DNA from: Bifidobacterium platyrrhinorum
Lineage (GTDB): Bacteria > Actinomycetota > Actinomycetes > Actinomycetales > Bifidobacteriaceae
Assembly: GCF_010667645.1 (NCBI RefSeq)
Contig: NZ_WHZV01000002.1
Span: 226,087-290,086, forward strand
Length of the DNA stretch: 64,000 nt
Reading direction: 5' to 3'
Part shown: one piece after another, positions 25,263 to 32,999 of the stretch
How the letters are laid out: each line of letters opens with the position of its first letter
How positions within the stretch are numbered: position 1 is the stretch's first letter
Notes under the pieces: model-generated
Databases searched by the model: none
Seen by the model: only the letters and a program-made list of their open reading frames with translations
Told to the model about the DNA's origin: nothing
Translations under genes and position numbers: made by a program

Positions 25263-25297
25263 CCGGCCGGCCGTTCCAAGAAACGGCCGGCCGGTTT
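25263..25297 (+). terminator. Intrinsic terminator of the surface-protein gene
   Basis: CCGGCCGGCCGTT (25263-25275) and AACGGCCGGCCGG (25282-25294) pair perfectly over a 6-base loop, followed by TTTCG. Confidence 0.8.
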
Positions 25298-25406
25298 CGC
25301 GTTTCGGACATCGACAACTACAGTGAAGTGGTCGCCGCACCGTGCGGCGCATCGAACGATATGACTTATGGTCAAGAGACTTGATGGTCAAGAAAGGAGA
25401 GTCGGC

Positions 25407-26540
25407 ATGGCAGCACTTCGTGGCCCGGACAGTTCCGTGGACGCACAGCGTTTGGGGGAGCAGGCCGTCTTTCCCGAGACCGTCGACGTCAACATCCGCC
25501 AGCTCGACCCGATCCCCGCGCCCCGCGCGTTCCTCAGGGAGCTTCCGCTCACCGACGCGATGAGCGAACTGGTGCTCACGTCCCGCCAGCAGATCCGCGA
25601 CGTGCTGCACGGTCGCGACGACCGTCTGCTCGTCATCGTGGGCCCGTGCTCCATCCACGATCCGAAGGCGGCGCACGAGTACGCGGAGAAGCTCGCCGCC
25701 GTGAATCGCGAGCTCAACGACCGTCTGCTCATCGTCATGCGCGTCTACTTCGAGAAGCCGCGCACCACGATCGGTTGGAAGGGCCTGATCAACGACCCCG
25801 ACCTGGACGGCCGCTTCAACATCCGCAAGGGCATGTGGCTGGCGCGCAAGGTGCTCACCGACGTGCTCAACCTCGGGCTGCCCACCGCGACCGAATGGCT
25901 GGACCCGATCACCCCGCAGTACATCTGCGACCTCATCAGCTGGGGCGCGATCGGCGCGCGCAACACCGAATCGCAGGTGCACCGCGAACTCGCCTCCGGC
26001 CTGTCGATGCCGGTGGGCTTCAAGAACGCGACCGACGGCTCGATCAAGCCGGCCGCCGACTCCTGCTACGCGGCCGCGTTCGAACACCACTTCCTGTCCA
26101 TCAACCTGGACGGCCGCGTCATCTCCGCGGAGACGAAGGGCAACCCGGACTGCCATCTGGTGCTGCGCGGTTCGAACCACGGGCCCAACTACGACAAGGC
26201 GTCCGTGGCCCAGGCGCTGGCCGACCTGAAGAAGTCGAAGGCGTCCGGCCCCAGCGAGCACGGCCTCATCATCGACGCGGCCCATGGCAACTGCGGCAAG
26301 GACGAGGTGCGCGAGGCCGAGGTGATCGAGGAGATCGCCCAGCGCGTCGCCGAAGGCGAACCGGGCATCCTCGGCGTGATGATGGAGAGCTTCCTCGTCG
26401 CCGGCCACCAGAAGCCGGCGCCGCTCGACCAGCTGGTCTACGGCCAGTCGGTCACCGACTCCTGCGTGCCGTGGGACCGCACCGAGGAGCTGCTGCACAC
26501 GCTGGCCGACGCGGTCAGCGCCCGTCGCGCCGCCCGCTGA
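25407..26540 (+). CDS. aroG: 3-deoxy-7-phosphoheptulonate synthase (DAHP synthase), copy 1
   Basis: A 377-residue type I DAHP synthase, which condenses phosphoenolpyruvate and erythrose 4-phosphate as the first step of the shikimate pathway. Diagnostic blocks are LVIVGPCSIHDPKAA, MRVYFEKPRTTIGWKGLINDP, WGAIGARNTESQVHRELASG, SMPVGFKNATDGS, CHLVLRGS, DAAHGNCGKD and GVMMESFL. The metal ligands (Cys in GPCS, His and Glu in later blocks) are present. The ATG follows AAAGGAGAG. A paralogue follows 191 bases downstream. Which aromatic amino acid inhibits it cannot be told from sequence alone. Confidence 0.93.
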   Translation: MAALRGPDSSVDAQRLGEQAVFPETVDVNIRQLDPIPAPRAFLRELPLTDAMSELVLTSRQQIRDVLHGRDDRLLVIVGPCSIHDPKAAHEYAEKLAAVNRELNDRLLIVMRVYFEKPRTTIGWKGLINDPDLDGRFNIRKGMWLARKVLTDVLNLGLPTATEWLDPITPQYICDLISWGAIGARNTESQVHRELASGLSMPVGFKNATDGSIKPAADSCYAAAFEHHFLSINLDGRVISAETKGNPDCHLVLRGSNHGPNYDKASVAQALADLKKSKASGPSEHGLIIDAAHGNCGKDEVREAEVIEEIAQRVAEGEPGILGVMMESFLVAGHQKPAPLDQLVYGQSVTDSCVPWDRTEELLHTLADAVSARRAAR

Positions 26541-26574
26541 GTGCAAGGTTCGCCGCACCGTTGATCGAACATGG

Positions 26575-26614
26575 CATCGCCCGCAACGGCCGTTTCCCGC
26601 CGTTGCGGGCGATG
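26575..26614. terminator. Hairpin between the two DAHP synthase genes
   Basis: CATCGCCCGCAACGGC (26575-26590) pairs perfectly with GCCGTTGCGGGCGATG (26599-26614). No T-tract follows. A TATGCT -10 box for the next gene lies at 26687-26692. Confidence 0.6.
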
Positions 26615-26731
26615 TGCGTATCGTGCGGGAATGTGCGGTCGCCCCGCACGGAACTTATTGAGAACCGTTCGCTGCAAGGGCTCGGCTATGCTAGGGGCTG
26701 GAACCGTGAGCGTAGGGAGAGCACAGACGTC

Positions 26732-27919
26732 ATGCAGCAGCAGCCATTGAACAAGCCGGAGGATCTCAAGGCCATCCGCGAGGCGATGGACGCGGGCAAG
26801 AACCCGCTCGTCACCACGGACGTGCCGCGTTGGGAGGACCAGGTCGGCGTCAGCCGCATCGTGAACCGCCGCGTGCTCGAGTTCGAGGTGCTGCCCACCC
26901 CGGCGCAGGTGCTCGCCGACCTGCCGCTCAGCGCCGAGGCGCAGGAGATCGTCGCCTACTCGCGCGACGAGATCCGCGCCTGCCTGTACGGGCAGGACGA
27001 CCGTCTGCTCGTCGTCGTGGGCCCGTGCTCGGTGCACGACCCGGCCGCGGCGCTCGACTACGCGCGCCGCCTCGCGAAGCTCAAGGACGAACTCGACGGC
27101 GAGCTGCTCATCGTCATGCGCGTGTACTTCGAGAAGCCGCGCACCACGGTCGGCTGGAAGGGCCTGATCAACGATCCGGACATCGACGGCTCGTGCAACA
27201 TCCGCAAGGGCCTGCTGCTGGCGCGCAGAACCCTGCTCGGCGTGCTGGGTGAGGGTCTCGCCGCCGCCACCGAGTTCCTCGAGCCGACCAGCCCGCAGTT
27301 CATCGCCGACGCGGTCAGCTGGGGCGCGATCGGTGCGCGCAACACCGAAAGCCAGGTGCACCGCCAGCTCGCCTCCGGCCTGTCGATGCCCATCGGCTTC
27401 AAGAACGCGACCGACGGCTCGGTCAAGGCCGCGTCCGACTCGTGCTTCGCCGCCGCGCAGCAGCACACGTTCTTCGGCATCGACCATCTCGGCCGCGCCG
27501 CCGTGGTCAAGACGCTCGGCAACCCGGACTGCCACGTCGTGCTGCGCGGCTCGAGTTCCGGCCCGAACTACTCGCGCGAGGACATCGCCGCCGCCCTGGA
27601 GACGATCCGCAAGCGCATGCCCGCCGATTCGGCGGCCGCGCACGGGCTCATCGTCGACTGCTCGCACGGCAACTCCGGCAAGGACGAGCATCGCCAGGCG
27701 CAGGTCGTGCGCGAGATCGCCGGGCGCATCGCGAACGGCGAGCGCGGCATCACCGGCGTGATGATGGAAAGCTTCCTCGAGGGCGGCAACCAGCCGGCCG
27801 CCCCGCTCGACAAGCTCGTCTACGGCAAGTCGATCACCGACAAATGCCTGAGCTGGCAGGATACGGAGACCCTGCTGCGCGAACTCGCCGAGGCGGTGGC
27901 CACGCGCCGCTGGCGCTGA
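26732..27919 (+). CDS. aroF: 3-deoxy-7-phosphoheptulonate synthase (DAHP synthase), copy 2
   Basis: A 395-residue type I DAHP synthase, paralogous to the preceding gene, with the same blocks: VVVGPCSVHDPAAA, MRVYFEKPRTTVGWKGLINDP, WGAIGARNTESQVHRQLASG, CHVVLRGSSSGPNY, DCSHGNSGKD and GVMMESFLEGGNQ. It has a ~20-residue longer N-terminus. The DNA of the two genes is alike only in conserved blocks, so the duplication is not recent. It has its own -10 box and AGGGAGAG site. Two isozymes usually differ in feedback control, so separate Phe/Tyr/Trp sensing is likely (inference). The symbol is by convention only. Confidence 0.92.
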   Translation: MQQQPLNKPEDLKAIREAMDAGKNPLVTTDVPRWEDQVGVSRIVNRRVLEFEVLPTPAQVLADLPLSAEAQEIVAYSRDEIRACLYGQDDRLLVVVGPCSVHDPAAALDYARRLAKLKDELDGELLIVMRVYFEKPRTTVGWKGLINDPDIDGSCNIRKGLLLARRTLLGVLGEGLAAATEFLEPTSPQFIADAVSWGAIGARNTESQVHRQLASGLSMPIGFKNATDGSVKAASDSCFAAAQQHTFFGIDHLGRAAVVKTLGNPDCHVVLRGSSSGPNYSREDIAAALETIRKRMPADSAAAHGLIVDCSHGNSGKDEHRQAQVVREIAGRIANGERGITGVMMESFLEGGNQPAAPLDKLVYGKSITDKCLSWQDTETLLRELAEAVATRRWR

Positions 27920-27922
27920 CGG

Positions 27923-27943
27923 GCTGCTCACTATGTGAGCAGC
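27923..27943 (+). terminator. Hairpin after DAHP synthase copy 2
   Basis: GCTGCTCAC and GTGAGCAGC pair perfectly around a 3-base loop, 4 bases after the stop codon. There is no T-run. Confidence 0.55.
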
Positions 27944-28137
27944 ATCACCACAGCCTTCGCCACGCGAGTAGACCTATACACCAGCACAGCGGTGTGCGGA
28001 CGCCGCTGCAGCCACAAGCCTTCGGTCCGCGCCCGCACGCCCCGCATCATCGCCCGTGATCGCGGCGCCTATCGACAGGCCGCGGCACGGGGATGGATCG
28101 AGATTGAGAGATTCATCTGTAGAGGGGTATATCCATT

Positions 28138-29457
28138 ATGTCCGCAACTGCAGTCGCCACTTCGGGCGCCTCGGCGAAGAAGGACTCGGTTCCCGAGATC
28201 ATCGCCGCCTCCATGGTGGGCACCGCCATCGAGTTCTACGACAATTACTGCTATTCCATCGCGTCCGCCAGCTACTTCGGCGCGATCTTCTTCCCGGCCG
28301 CCACCAAGGCCAACCCGGCCATCGGCACCATGCTCGCGTTCCTCACGTTCGCCGTGTCCTTCCTCGCCCGCCCGTTCGGCTCCATGCTGTTCGGCCACTT
28401 CGGCGACAAGATCGGCCGCAAGACCACGCTCGTCGTGGCCCTGATGACGATGGGCATCTCCACGTTCCTCGTGGGCTGCCTGCCCGGCTATGACCAGTTC
28501 GGCATGGCCGCCATCATCATCCTGTGCATCTGCCGCGCCTGCCAGGGCGTGGGCCTCGCCGGCGAATGGTCCGGCGCCGCCCTCGTCGCCACCGAGAACG
28601 CGCCGGCGCACAAGCGCGCCCTGTACGGTTCCTTCCCGAACCTCGGCGCCCCGATCGGCTTCTTCTGCGCCTACGGCCTGAACCTGCTGCTCGACTCCAC
28701 GCTCGGCCCGGACAAGATGCAGGCCTGGGGCTGGCGCATCCCGTTCCTGTGCTCCGCCGTGCTCGTCGCCATCGGCCTGTACGTGCGTCTGCGCATGACC
28801 GAGACCCCGATCTTCCGCAAGGCCGTCGCCAACGACCGCGTCGTCAAGCACCCGCTGCGCTCCCTCGTGCCGTACTGGAAGGAAGTGCTCCTCGGCACCT
28901 TCGCCATGGGCATCACCTACACGCTGTTCTACGTGCTCGGCACCTGGTCCCTGAGCTACGGCGTGAAGGTCATGAACCCGCCGTTCAGCCAGAACGAGTA
29001 CCTCGCCATGCAGATGACCTCCGTGGTCTTCTTCGCGATCTTCATCCTCATCTCCTGTATCTACTCCGACCGCATCGGCCGCAAGAAGGTGCTCATCACC
29101 ACCACCGCCCTGACGCTCGTGTTCTCGCTGTTCGCGATGCACCTGCTGCAGCACAACGTGCTCACCGTGATGGTGTTCCTGTGCGTCGGCTTCGCGCTCA
29201 TGGGCTGCCTGTTCGGACCGTGCGGCGCCTACCTGCCCGAGCTGTTCCCGACCAACGTGCGCTACTCCGGCGCCGGCCTGAGCTACAACCTGGCCGCCAT
29301 CCTCGGCGGCGCGTTCGCCCCGACCATCGCCACCGCGCTGGTGCAGAAGACCGGCTCCGTGGTGTCCGTCGGCTGGTACATGGCCATCATGGCCGCCCTC
29401 GCCCTCATCGCCCTGTTCCTCATCAAGGAAAGCAAGGACAAGGACTACGAGGCCTGA
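28138..29457 (+). CDS. MFS transporter, metabolite:H+ symporter (MHS) family
   Basis: A 439-residue inner-membrane transporter with about 12 hydrophobic segments. It shows the MHS pattern: GTAIEFYDNYCY at the first helix, FLARPFGSMLFGHFGDKIGRKTTL at the loop between helices 2 and 3, RACQGVGLAGEWSGAAL, and a second-half copy YSDRIGRKKVL. MHS members import organic acids such as citrate, alpha-ketoglutarate or shikimate, or osmolytes such as proline and betaine, with protons. Standing after two shikimate-pathway genes is suggestive but not evidence of substrate. The ATG follows GAGGGGTAT. Confidence 0.88.
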   Translation: MSATAVATSGASAKKDSVPEIIAASMVGTAIEFYDNYCYSIASASYFGAIFFPAATKANPAIGTMLAFLTFAVSFLARPFGSMLFGHFGDKIGRKTTLVVALMTMGISTFLVGCLPGYDQFGMAAIIILCICRACQGVGLAGEWSGAALVATENAPAHKRALYGSFPNLGAPIGFFCAYGLNLLLDSTLGPDKMQAWGWRIPFLCSAVLVAIGLYVRLRMTETPIFRKAVANDRVVKHPLRSLVPYWKEVLLGTFAMGITYTLFYVLGTWSLSYGVKVMNPPFSQNEYLAMQMTSVVFFAIFILISCIYSDRIGRKKVLITTTALTLVFSLFAMHLLQHNVLTVMVFLCVGFALMGCLFGPCGAYLPELFPTNVRYSGAGLSYNLAAILGGAFAPTIATALVQKTGSVVSVGWYMAIMAALALIALFLIKESKDKDYEA

Positions 29458-29474
29458 TCGGCCCTGACCATAAG

Positions 29475-29518
29475 CTCCCCTATGCTCGATTGCGGAACGT
29501 ACATCGAGCAGAGGGGAG
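29475..29518 (+). promoter_or_regulatory. Hairpin holding the ribosome binding site of the MTA/SAH nucleosidase gene
   Basis: CTCCCCT-A-TGCTCGAT (29475-29490) pairs with ATCGAGCA-G-AGGGGAG (29503-29518) with one mismatch. The 3' arm AGGGGAG is the ribosome binding site, 7 bases before the ATG at 29526. The 5' arm contains a possible -10 box TATGCT (29481-29486). If transcripts begin upstream, the site would be masked; if they begin just after the -10 box, it would be free. Confidence 0.5.
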
Positions 29519-29525
29519 TTTTCGT

Positions 29526-30236
29526 ATGACCAGGACCATCGCGATCATCGGCGCATTGGACGAGGAGGTGGCGCTCATCGCCAAGGCGCTCGACGGCGTC
29601 GAGCACGACCGCGCCGCCAGCCTCGACGTGAACCGCGGCACGATCCGCACGAACAACGGCGAGGAGATCCGCGTCGTCGCCACCGTGGGCGGTATGGGCC
29701 TCGTGGCCGCCGCCGCGACCACCCAGCACCTCATCAGCACGTACGCGCCGGACGCCGTCGTCTTCTCCGGCATCGCCGGCAACCTCAACCGCGAACTGCA
29801 CGTCAACGACGTCGTACTCGGCGGCACGTTGCGCTTCCTCGACACCGACATGCGCCTCGTCGGCCAGTGGAAGCCCGGCACGCAGGACGCGCCCGTCACG
29901 GAGTTCCACTCCGACGACCACCTCCTGCACCTCGCCGACGAGGCGCTCGATGCCGCCGGAACCAGGCACATCACCGGCATCATCGCCTCCGGCAACTACT
30001 TCGTCGACTCGCCCGAGCATGTGAGCCGTGTCATCCACGACACGGGCGCCGACGCGGTCGAGATGGAGGGCGCGGCGGTCGCGCAGGTCGCCGCCCGCAA
30101 CGACGTGCCCGCGCTCGTCATCCGCGCCCTGTCGGACAACGCGGACACCGACTACGAGGTGTTCAAGGAGTTCGACATCAGCGAGTACGCGGATACCGCC
30201 GCCTCTCTCGTCGTCGACATGCTGCGCCGCATGTGA
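29526..30236 (+). CDS. mtnN: 5'-methylthioadenosine/S-adenosylhomocysteine nucleosidase
   Basis: A 236-residue cytosolic enzyme that hydrolyses MTA and SAH to adenine and the thio-sugar. It recycles by-products of methylation and polyamine synthesis, and its product feeds LuxS where present. Key residues align with the family: Glu14 (GALDEEV), Glu181 (VEMEGAAVAQVA) and Asp204 (ALSDNAD). FSGIAGNLN and VASGNYF-like IASGNYFVDS are also present. Length is normal. It is preceded by a hairpin that contains its ribosome binding site. Confidence 0.92.
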   Translation: MTRTIAIIGALDEEVALIAKALDGVEHDRAASLDVNRGTIRTNNGEEIRVVATVGGMGLVAAAATTQHLISTYAPDAVVFSGIAGNLNRELHVNDVVLGGTLRFLDTDMRLVGQWKPGTQDAPVTEFHSDDHLLHLADEALDAAGTRHITGIIASGNYFVDSPEHVSRVIHDTGADAVEMEGAAVAQVAARNDVPALVIRALSDNADTDYEVFKEFDISEYADTAASLVVDMLRRM

Positions 30237-30250
30237 CGCCCGCGGCAAGA

Positions 30251-30266
30251 TGAACTTCTGCTGAAC
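30251..30266 (-). promoter_or_regulatory. Candidate PHO box upstream of senX3
   Basis: TGAAC at 30251-30255 and 30262-30266 reads on the minus strand as two GTTCA direct repeats exactly 11 bp apart, the pattern of actinobacterial PhoP/RegX3 boxes. A -10 box TACGCT lies at 30304-30309. It would allow autoregulation of the senX3-regX3 pair. Confidence 0.6.
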
Positions 30267-30367
30267 TTACGTAGTGAAACGCGTGCACTCCGCGCCGGCC
30301 CGTTACGCTGGGAGAGCAAACGTTTTCTTCAAACGGCCCGGCGGGGCCGGCGGAGAGGTGGGGTCAG

Positions 30368-31822
30368 ATGGTCTGGTGGCAGGTGCTCGGCGTGGTGGTC
30401 GCGGTCGCGTTCGTCGCGGCCGTCACCGCCTACCGCAACGGCATGGAACGCGGCGAGATCATCGGGCGCGAGTCACGGCCCCACGTGCCCGAACCGCTCG
30501 ATCCGCACGAGGCGCTGTTCGGCGCCGAACCGTCGGTGCGCGCATGCGAGGAGGCGTTCGCGCGCGCCGTCCCCGAGGACGTCATGCTCGTCGACGGCGA
30601 AGGGTTCGTCCGCTACACGACCGACGGCGTGGCCGACTACGGGCTCGCCGAATCGGGCCGTCTTTCCGACGACGACGCCATCGGCATCCTCGCGCGCGTC
30701 GTCGCGGACGGCACGACGCGCGAACGCGAGATCGAACTGCCGCTCGACGGCGTGCGCACGCCCGCCGGCGTGAACGGCAACTCCGGCCACGGCGTGCAGG
30801 CGGGCGAGACGATGCCCTCCAACATCCGCTATCTCAAGGTGCGCATCGGCGCGATCGGCGACGACCTGTACGCCATCTTCCTGAGCGACATGAGCGAACA
30901 GCGCCGGTTCGAGGCGATGCGACGCGACTTCATGACGAACGTCTCCCACGAGCTCAAGACGCCCGCCGGCGCGATCTCCCTGCTCGCCGAGACGATCGGC
31001 GACGCCGCCGACGACCCGGACGCCGTGCGCTACTTCTCCGGCCGCGTGGCGAAGGAGTCCACGCGCCTGACCGAACTCGTCCACCGCCTCATCGACCTGC
31101 AGAAGGCGCAGGACGCGGACACGATGCTCGACCCGAAGCGTCTGAGCGTGCTCGCGGTGGCCCGCAAGGCCATCGCCGAGAACCAGGTGCAGGCCGACGG
31201 CCGCCACATCGCGCTCGAACTGCACTACGACGGCGTCGAGGTGCCGTTGCACGCCGTGCCGGGCGAGCCGGACGCCGTCATCTCGTGCGACGAGGAGTCG
31301 ATCACCACCGCGGTGAAGAACCTCGTCGAGAACGCGATCCACTACTCGCCCGAACACACGACCGTGCGCGTCGCGACGGGCGTGCGCGACGGCAAGGTGC
31401 GCATCCGCGTCATCGACCAGGGCATCGGCATCCCCGCCGAATCGCTGGACCGCATCTTCGAACGTTTCTACCGCGTCGACCCCGCGCGGTCGCGCGCCAC
31501 CGGCGGCACCGGCCTGGGCCTCGCCATCGTCAAGCACTGCGTGGCCGACTGCGGCGGCACGGTGTCCGTGTGGTCGCACGAGGGGGAGGGGTCCACGTTC
31601 ACCGTCGAACTGCCGCTCGCCGCCGACCAGACGCCGCTCGTCGCGGCGGCTCCCGCCGACGGCGACGACGCGGCCACGGCGTCGTCCACGGGCGCCGCCG
31701 CGAGCGGTTCCGTAGACGACGTAGCCTCCGATTCGGACGCCGATTCTCGGGACGATGCGGGCGCCGGTTCCGGTGCAGGTCCCGTTGCGACCGCTGATGT
31801 TTCGGCGACGAAGGCCGACTGA
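30368..31822 (+). CDS. senX3: Phosphate-sensing sensor histidine kinase (SenX3/PhoR type)
   Basis: A 484-residue protein. Residues ~2-22 are a membrane helix; residues ~45-180 are a PAS-like region. The HisKA box FMTNVSHELKTPAGA holds the phosphorylated His194. The HATPase domain has NLVENAIHYSPE, DQGIGIP, ERFYRV and GGTGLGLAIVKH. It is the partner of the response regulator 102 bases downstream, and the pair stands before pstSCAB, so it most likely reads phosphate status through the Pst transporter. The C-terminal ~70 residues are low-complexity Ala/Ser/Asp and not part of the kinase core. It has one N-terminal helix only, unlike two-helix sensors. Confidence 0.92.
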   Translation: MVWWQVLGVVVAVAFVAAVTAYRNGMERGEIIGRESRPHVPEPLDPHEALFGAEPSVRACEEAFARAVPEDVMLVDGEGFVRYTTDGVADYGLAESGRLSDDDAIGILARVVADGTTREREIELPLDGVRTPAGVNGNSGHGVQAGETMPSNIRYLKVRIGAIGDDLYAIFLSDMSEQRRFEAMRRDFMTNVSHELKTPAGAISLLAETIGDAADDPDAVRYFSGRVAKESTRLTELVHRLIDLQKAQDADTMLDPKRLSVLAVARKAIAENQVQADGRHIALELHYDGVEVPLHAVPGEPDAVISCDEESITTAVKNLVENAIHYSPEHTTVRVATGVRDGKVRIRVIDQGIGIPAESLDRIFERFYRVDPARSRATGGTGLGLAIVKHCVADCGGTVSVWSHEGEGSTFTVELPLAADQTPLVAAAPADGDDAATASSTGAAASGSVDDVASDSDADSRDDAGAGSGAGPVATADVSATKAD

Positions 31823-31924
31823 ACCGGCGCGCATCCCGTTACGTAGTCGAGACGTCGGTGGAACGGCAAGCGACCGGACGACTACGATGGTGGAACGTAT
31901 CGCGGAAGGAAGGGTGAACACAAC

Positions 31925-32632
31925 ATGACGCGCATTCTGATCGTGGAGGACGAGGAATCCTACAGGGAACCGCTGGTGTACCAGCTCACGCGAGAGGGAT
32001 ACGACGTCTCCGCCGCCGCCACCGGCGAGGAGGGACTCGAACTGTTCACCAAGGGCGGCATCGACTTCGTGCTGCTCGACCTCATGCTCCCCGGCATCGA
32101 CGGCACCGCGCTGTGTCGCCGCATCCGCGAGCAGAGCCGCGTGCCGATCATCATGCTCACCGCCAAGTCCGCCGAGATCGACAAGGTCGTCGGACTCGAG
32201 ATCGGCGCCGACGACTACGTGACCAAGCCGTACTCGTTCCGCGAGCTGCTCGCCCGCATCCGCGCGGTCATGCGCCGCAACCAGCAGGTGCAGAGCGCCG
32301 ACCAGTCCGCGAACGGCGACGACCTGCCGCTCGTGTGCGGCGACATCTCCATGCAGGTGGGCCAGCATCAGGTCACCGTGCGCGGCGAGAATGTGTTCTT
32401 CCCGCTCAAGGAGTTCGAGCTGCTCGAATACCTGCTGCAGAACAAGGGGCGCGTGATGACCCGCCACCAGCTCATCGACCGCATCTGGGGCTCCGATTAC
32501 GTGGGCGACACCAAGACCCTCGACGTGCACGTCAAGCGCGTGCGCGCCAAGATCGAAGAGGACCCCAGCCACCCGAAGTACCTCACCACCGTGCGCGGCC
32601 TGGGATACAAGATCGACCAGCCGGCCGCGTGA
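31925..32632 (+). CDS. regX3: Phosphate response regulator (RegX3/PhoB type)
   Basis: A 235-residue OmpR/PhoB-class regulator. The receiver domain (1-120) has the acidic pocket VEDEE, phospho-acceptor Asp52 (VLLDLMLPG), LTAK and the VTKPYS lysine. The winged-helix domain (140-235) has FPLKEFELLEYLLQN, RHQLIDRIWGSDY, DVHVKRVRAKIEEDP and VRGLGYKI. It probably activates pstSCAB under phosphate limitation by binding the GTTCA repeats before pstS and senX3. The last codons (CAGCCGGCCGCG and stop) are repeated exactly 100 bp downstream around a hairpin repeat. Confidence 0.94.
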   Translation: MTRILIVEDEESYREPLVYQLTREGYDVSAAATGEEGLELFTKGGIDFVLLDLMLPGIDGTALCRRIREQSRVPIIMLTAKSAEIDKVVGLEIGADDYVTKPYSFRELLARIRAVMRRNQQVQSADQSANGDDLPLVCGDISMQVGQHQVTVRGENVFFPLKEFELLEYLLQNKGRVMTRHQLIDRIWGSDYVGDTKTLDVHVKRVRAKIEEDPSHPKYLTTVRGLGYKIDQPAA

Positions 32633-32733
32633 CCTGCGGTCACGCGCGATTCGTCTTGCCTGCCTGTCGGCAGGCCTTCGCCTACAAACGACCCACCGGG
32701 TCGTTTGCTTCACGGCTCAGCCGGCCGCGTGAC
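32618..32733 (-). repeat. GGT-loop hairpin repeat element, copy b, with duplicated regX3 3' end
   Basis: On the minus strand the hairpin AAACGACCC-GGT-GGGTCGTTT (32706-32686) is followed by GTAGGC and preceded by GAGCCGTGAAGC. A second hairpin GCCTGCC/GGCAGGC lies at about 32659-32675. The 16 bases CAGCCGGCCGCGTGAC at 32618-32633, which include the regX3 stop, recur exactly at 32718-32733. Confidence 0.75.
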
Positions 32734-32755
32734 TTCGTCACGTGTAATCCGTTTT

Positions 32756-32790
32756 GGAAAGGCTCTCCTATGGAGGGCCTTTCCCCGTTT
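32756..32790 (+). terminator. Intrinsic terminator after regX3
   Basis: GGAAAGGCTCTCC (32756-32768) pairs with GGAGGGCCTTTCC (32772-32784) with one G-T pair, followed by CCGTTT. It separates senX3-regX3 from the pst operon. Confidence 0.75.
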
Positions 32791-32855
32791 GCGGGAGGGG
32801 CGTCGCCAAACTACGCCGGGACCCCCGAAAACGACGTAGGCACATATCGCGGATT

Positions 32856-32871
32856 GTTCATCGTCTGTTCA
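32856..32871 (+). promoter_or_regulatory. Candidate PHO box upstream of pstS
   Basis: GTTCA at 32856-32860 and 32867-32871 are direct repeats 11 bp apart (GTTCATCGTCTGTTCA). They lie about 130 bases before the pstS start, with possible -10 boxes downstream near 32895-32915. This is the expected RegX3 site for phosphate-starvation induction. Confidence 0.65.
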
Positions 32872-32999
32872 CTGATTTCGGCCCGCGGCCCCCGCTCGCG
32901 CCCATAGGCTTGTAGATGTCAGAAGAAATGACAGACGGTCCGGGTGGGTCCATTGAAGCCCGGGCCGGCTTTATGCAAGTGATAGAGGGAAAAGAAACA

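Noticed and set aside
22588..25317. Long open frame on the minus strand (909 codons) opposite the surface-protein gene
   Set aside because: It is rich in Gly, Ala, Val and Arg with no domain, overlaps a gene with signal peptide and anchor, and is the usual mirror frame of GC-rich DNA.
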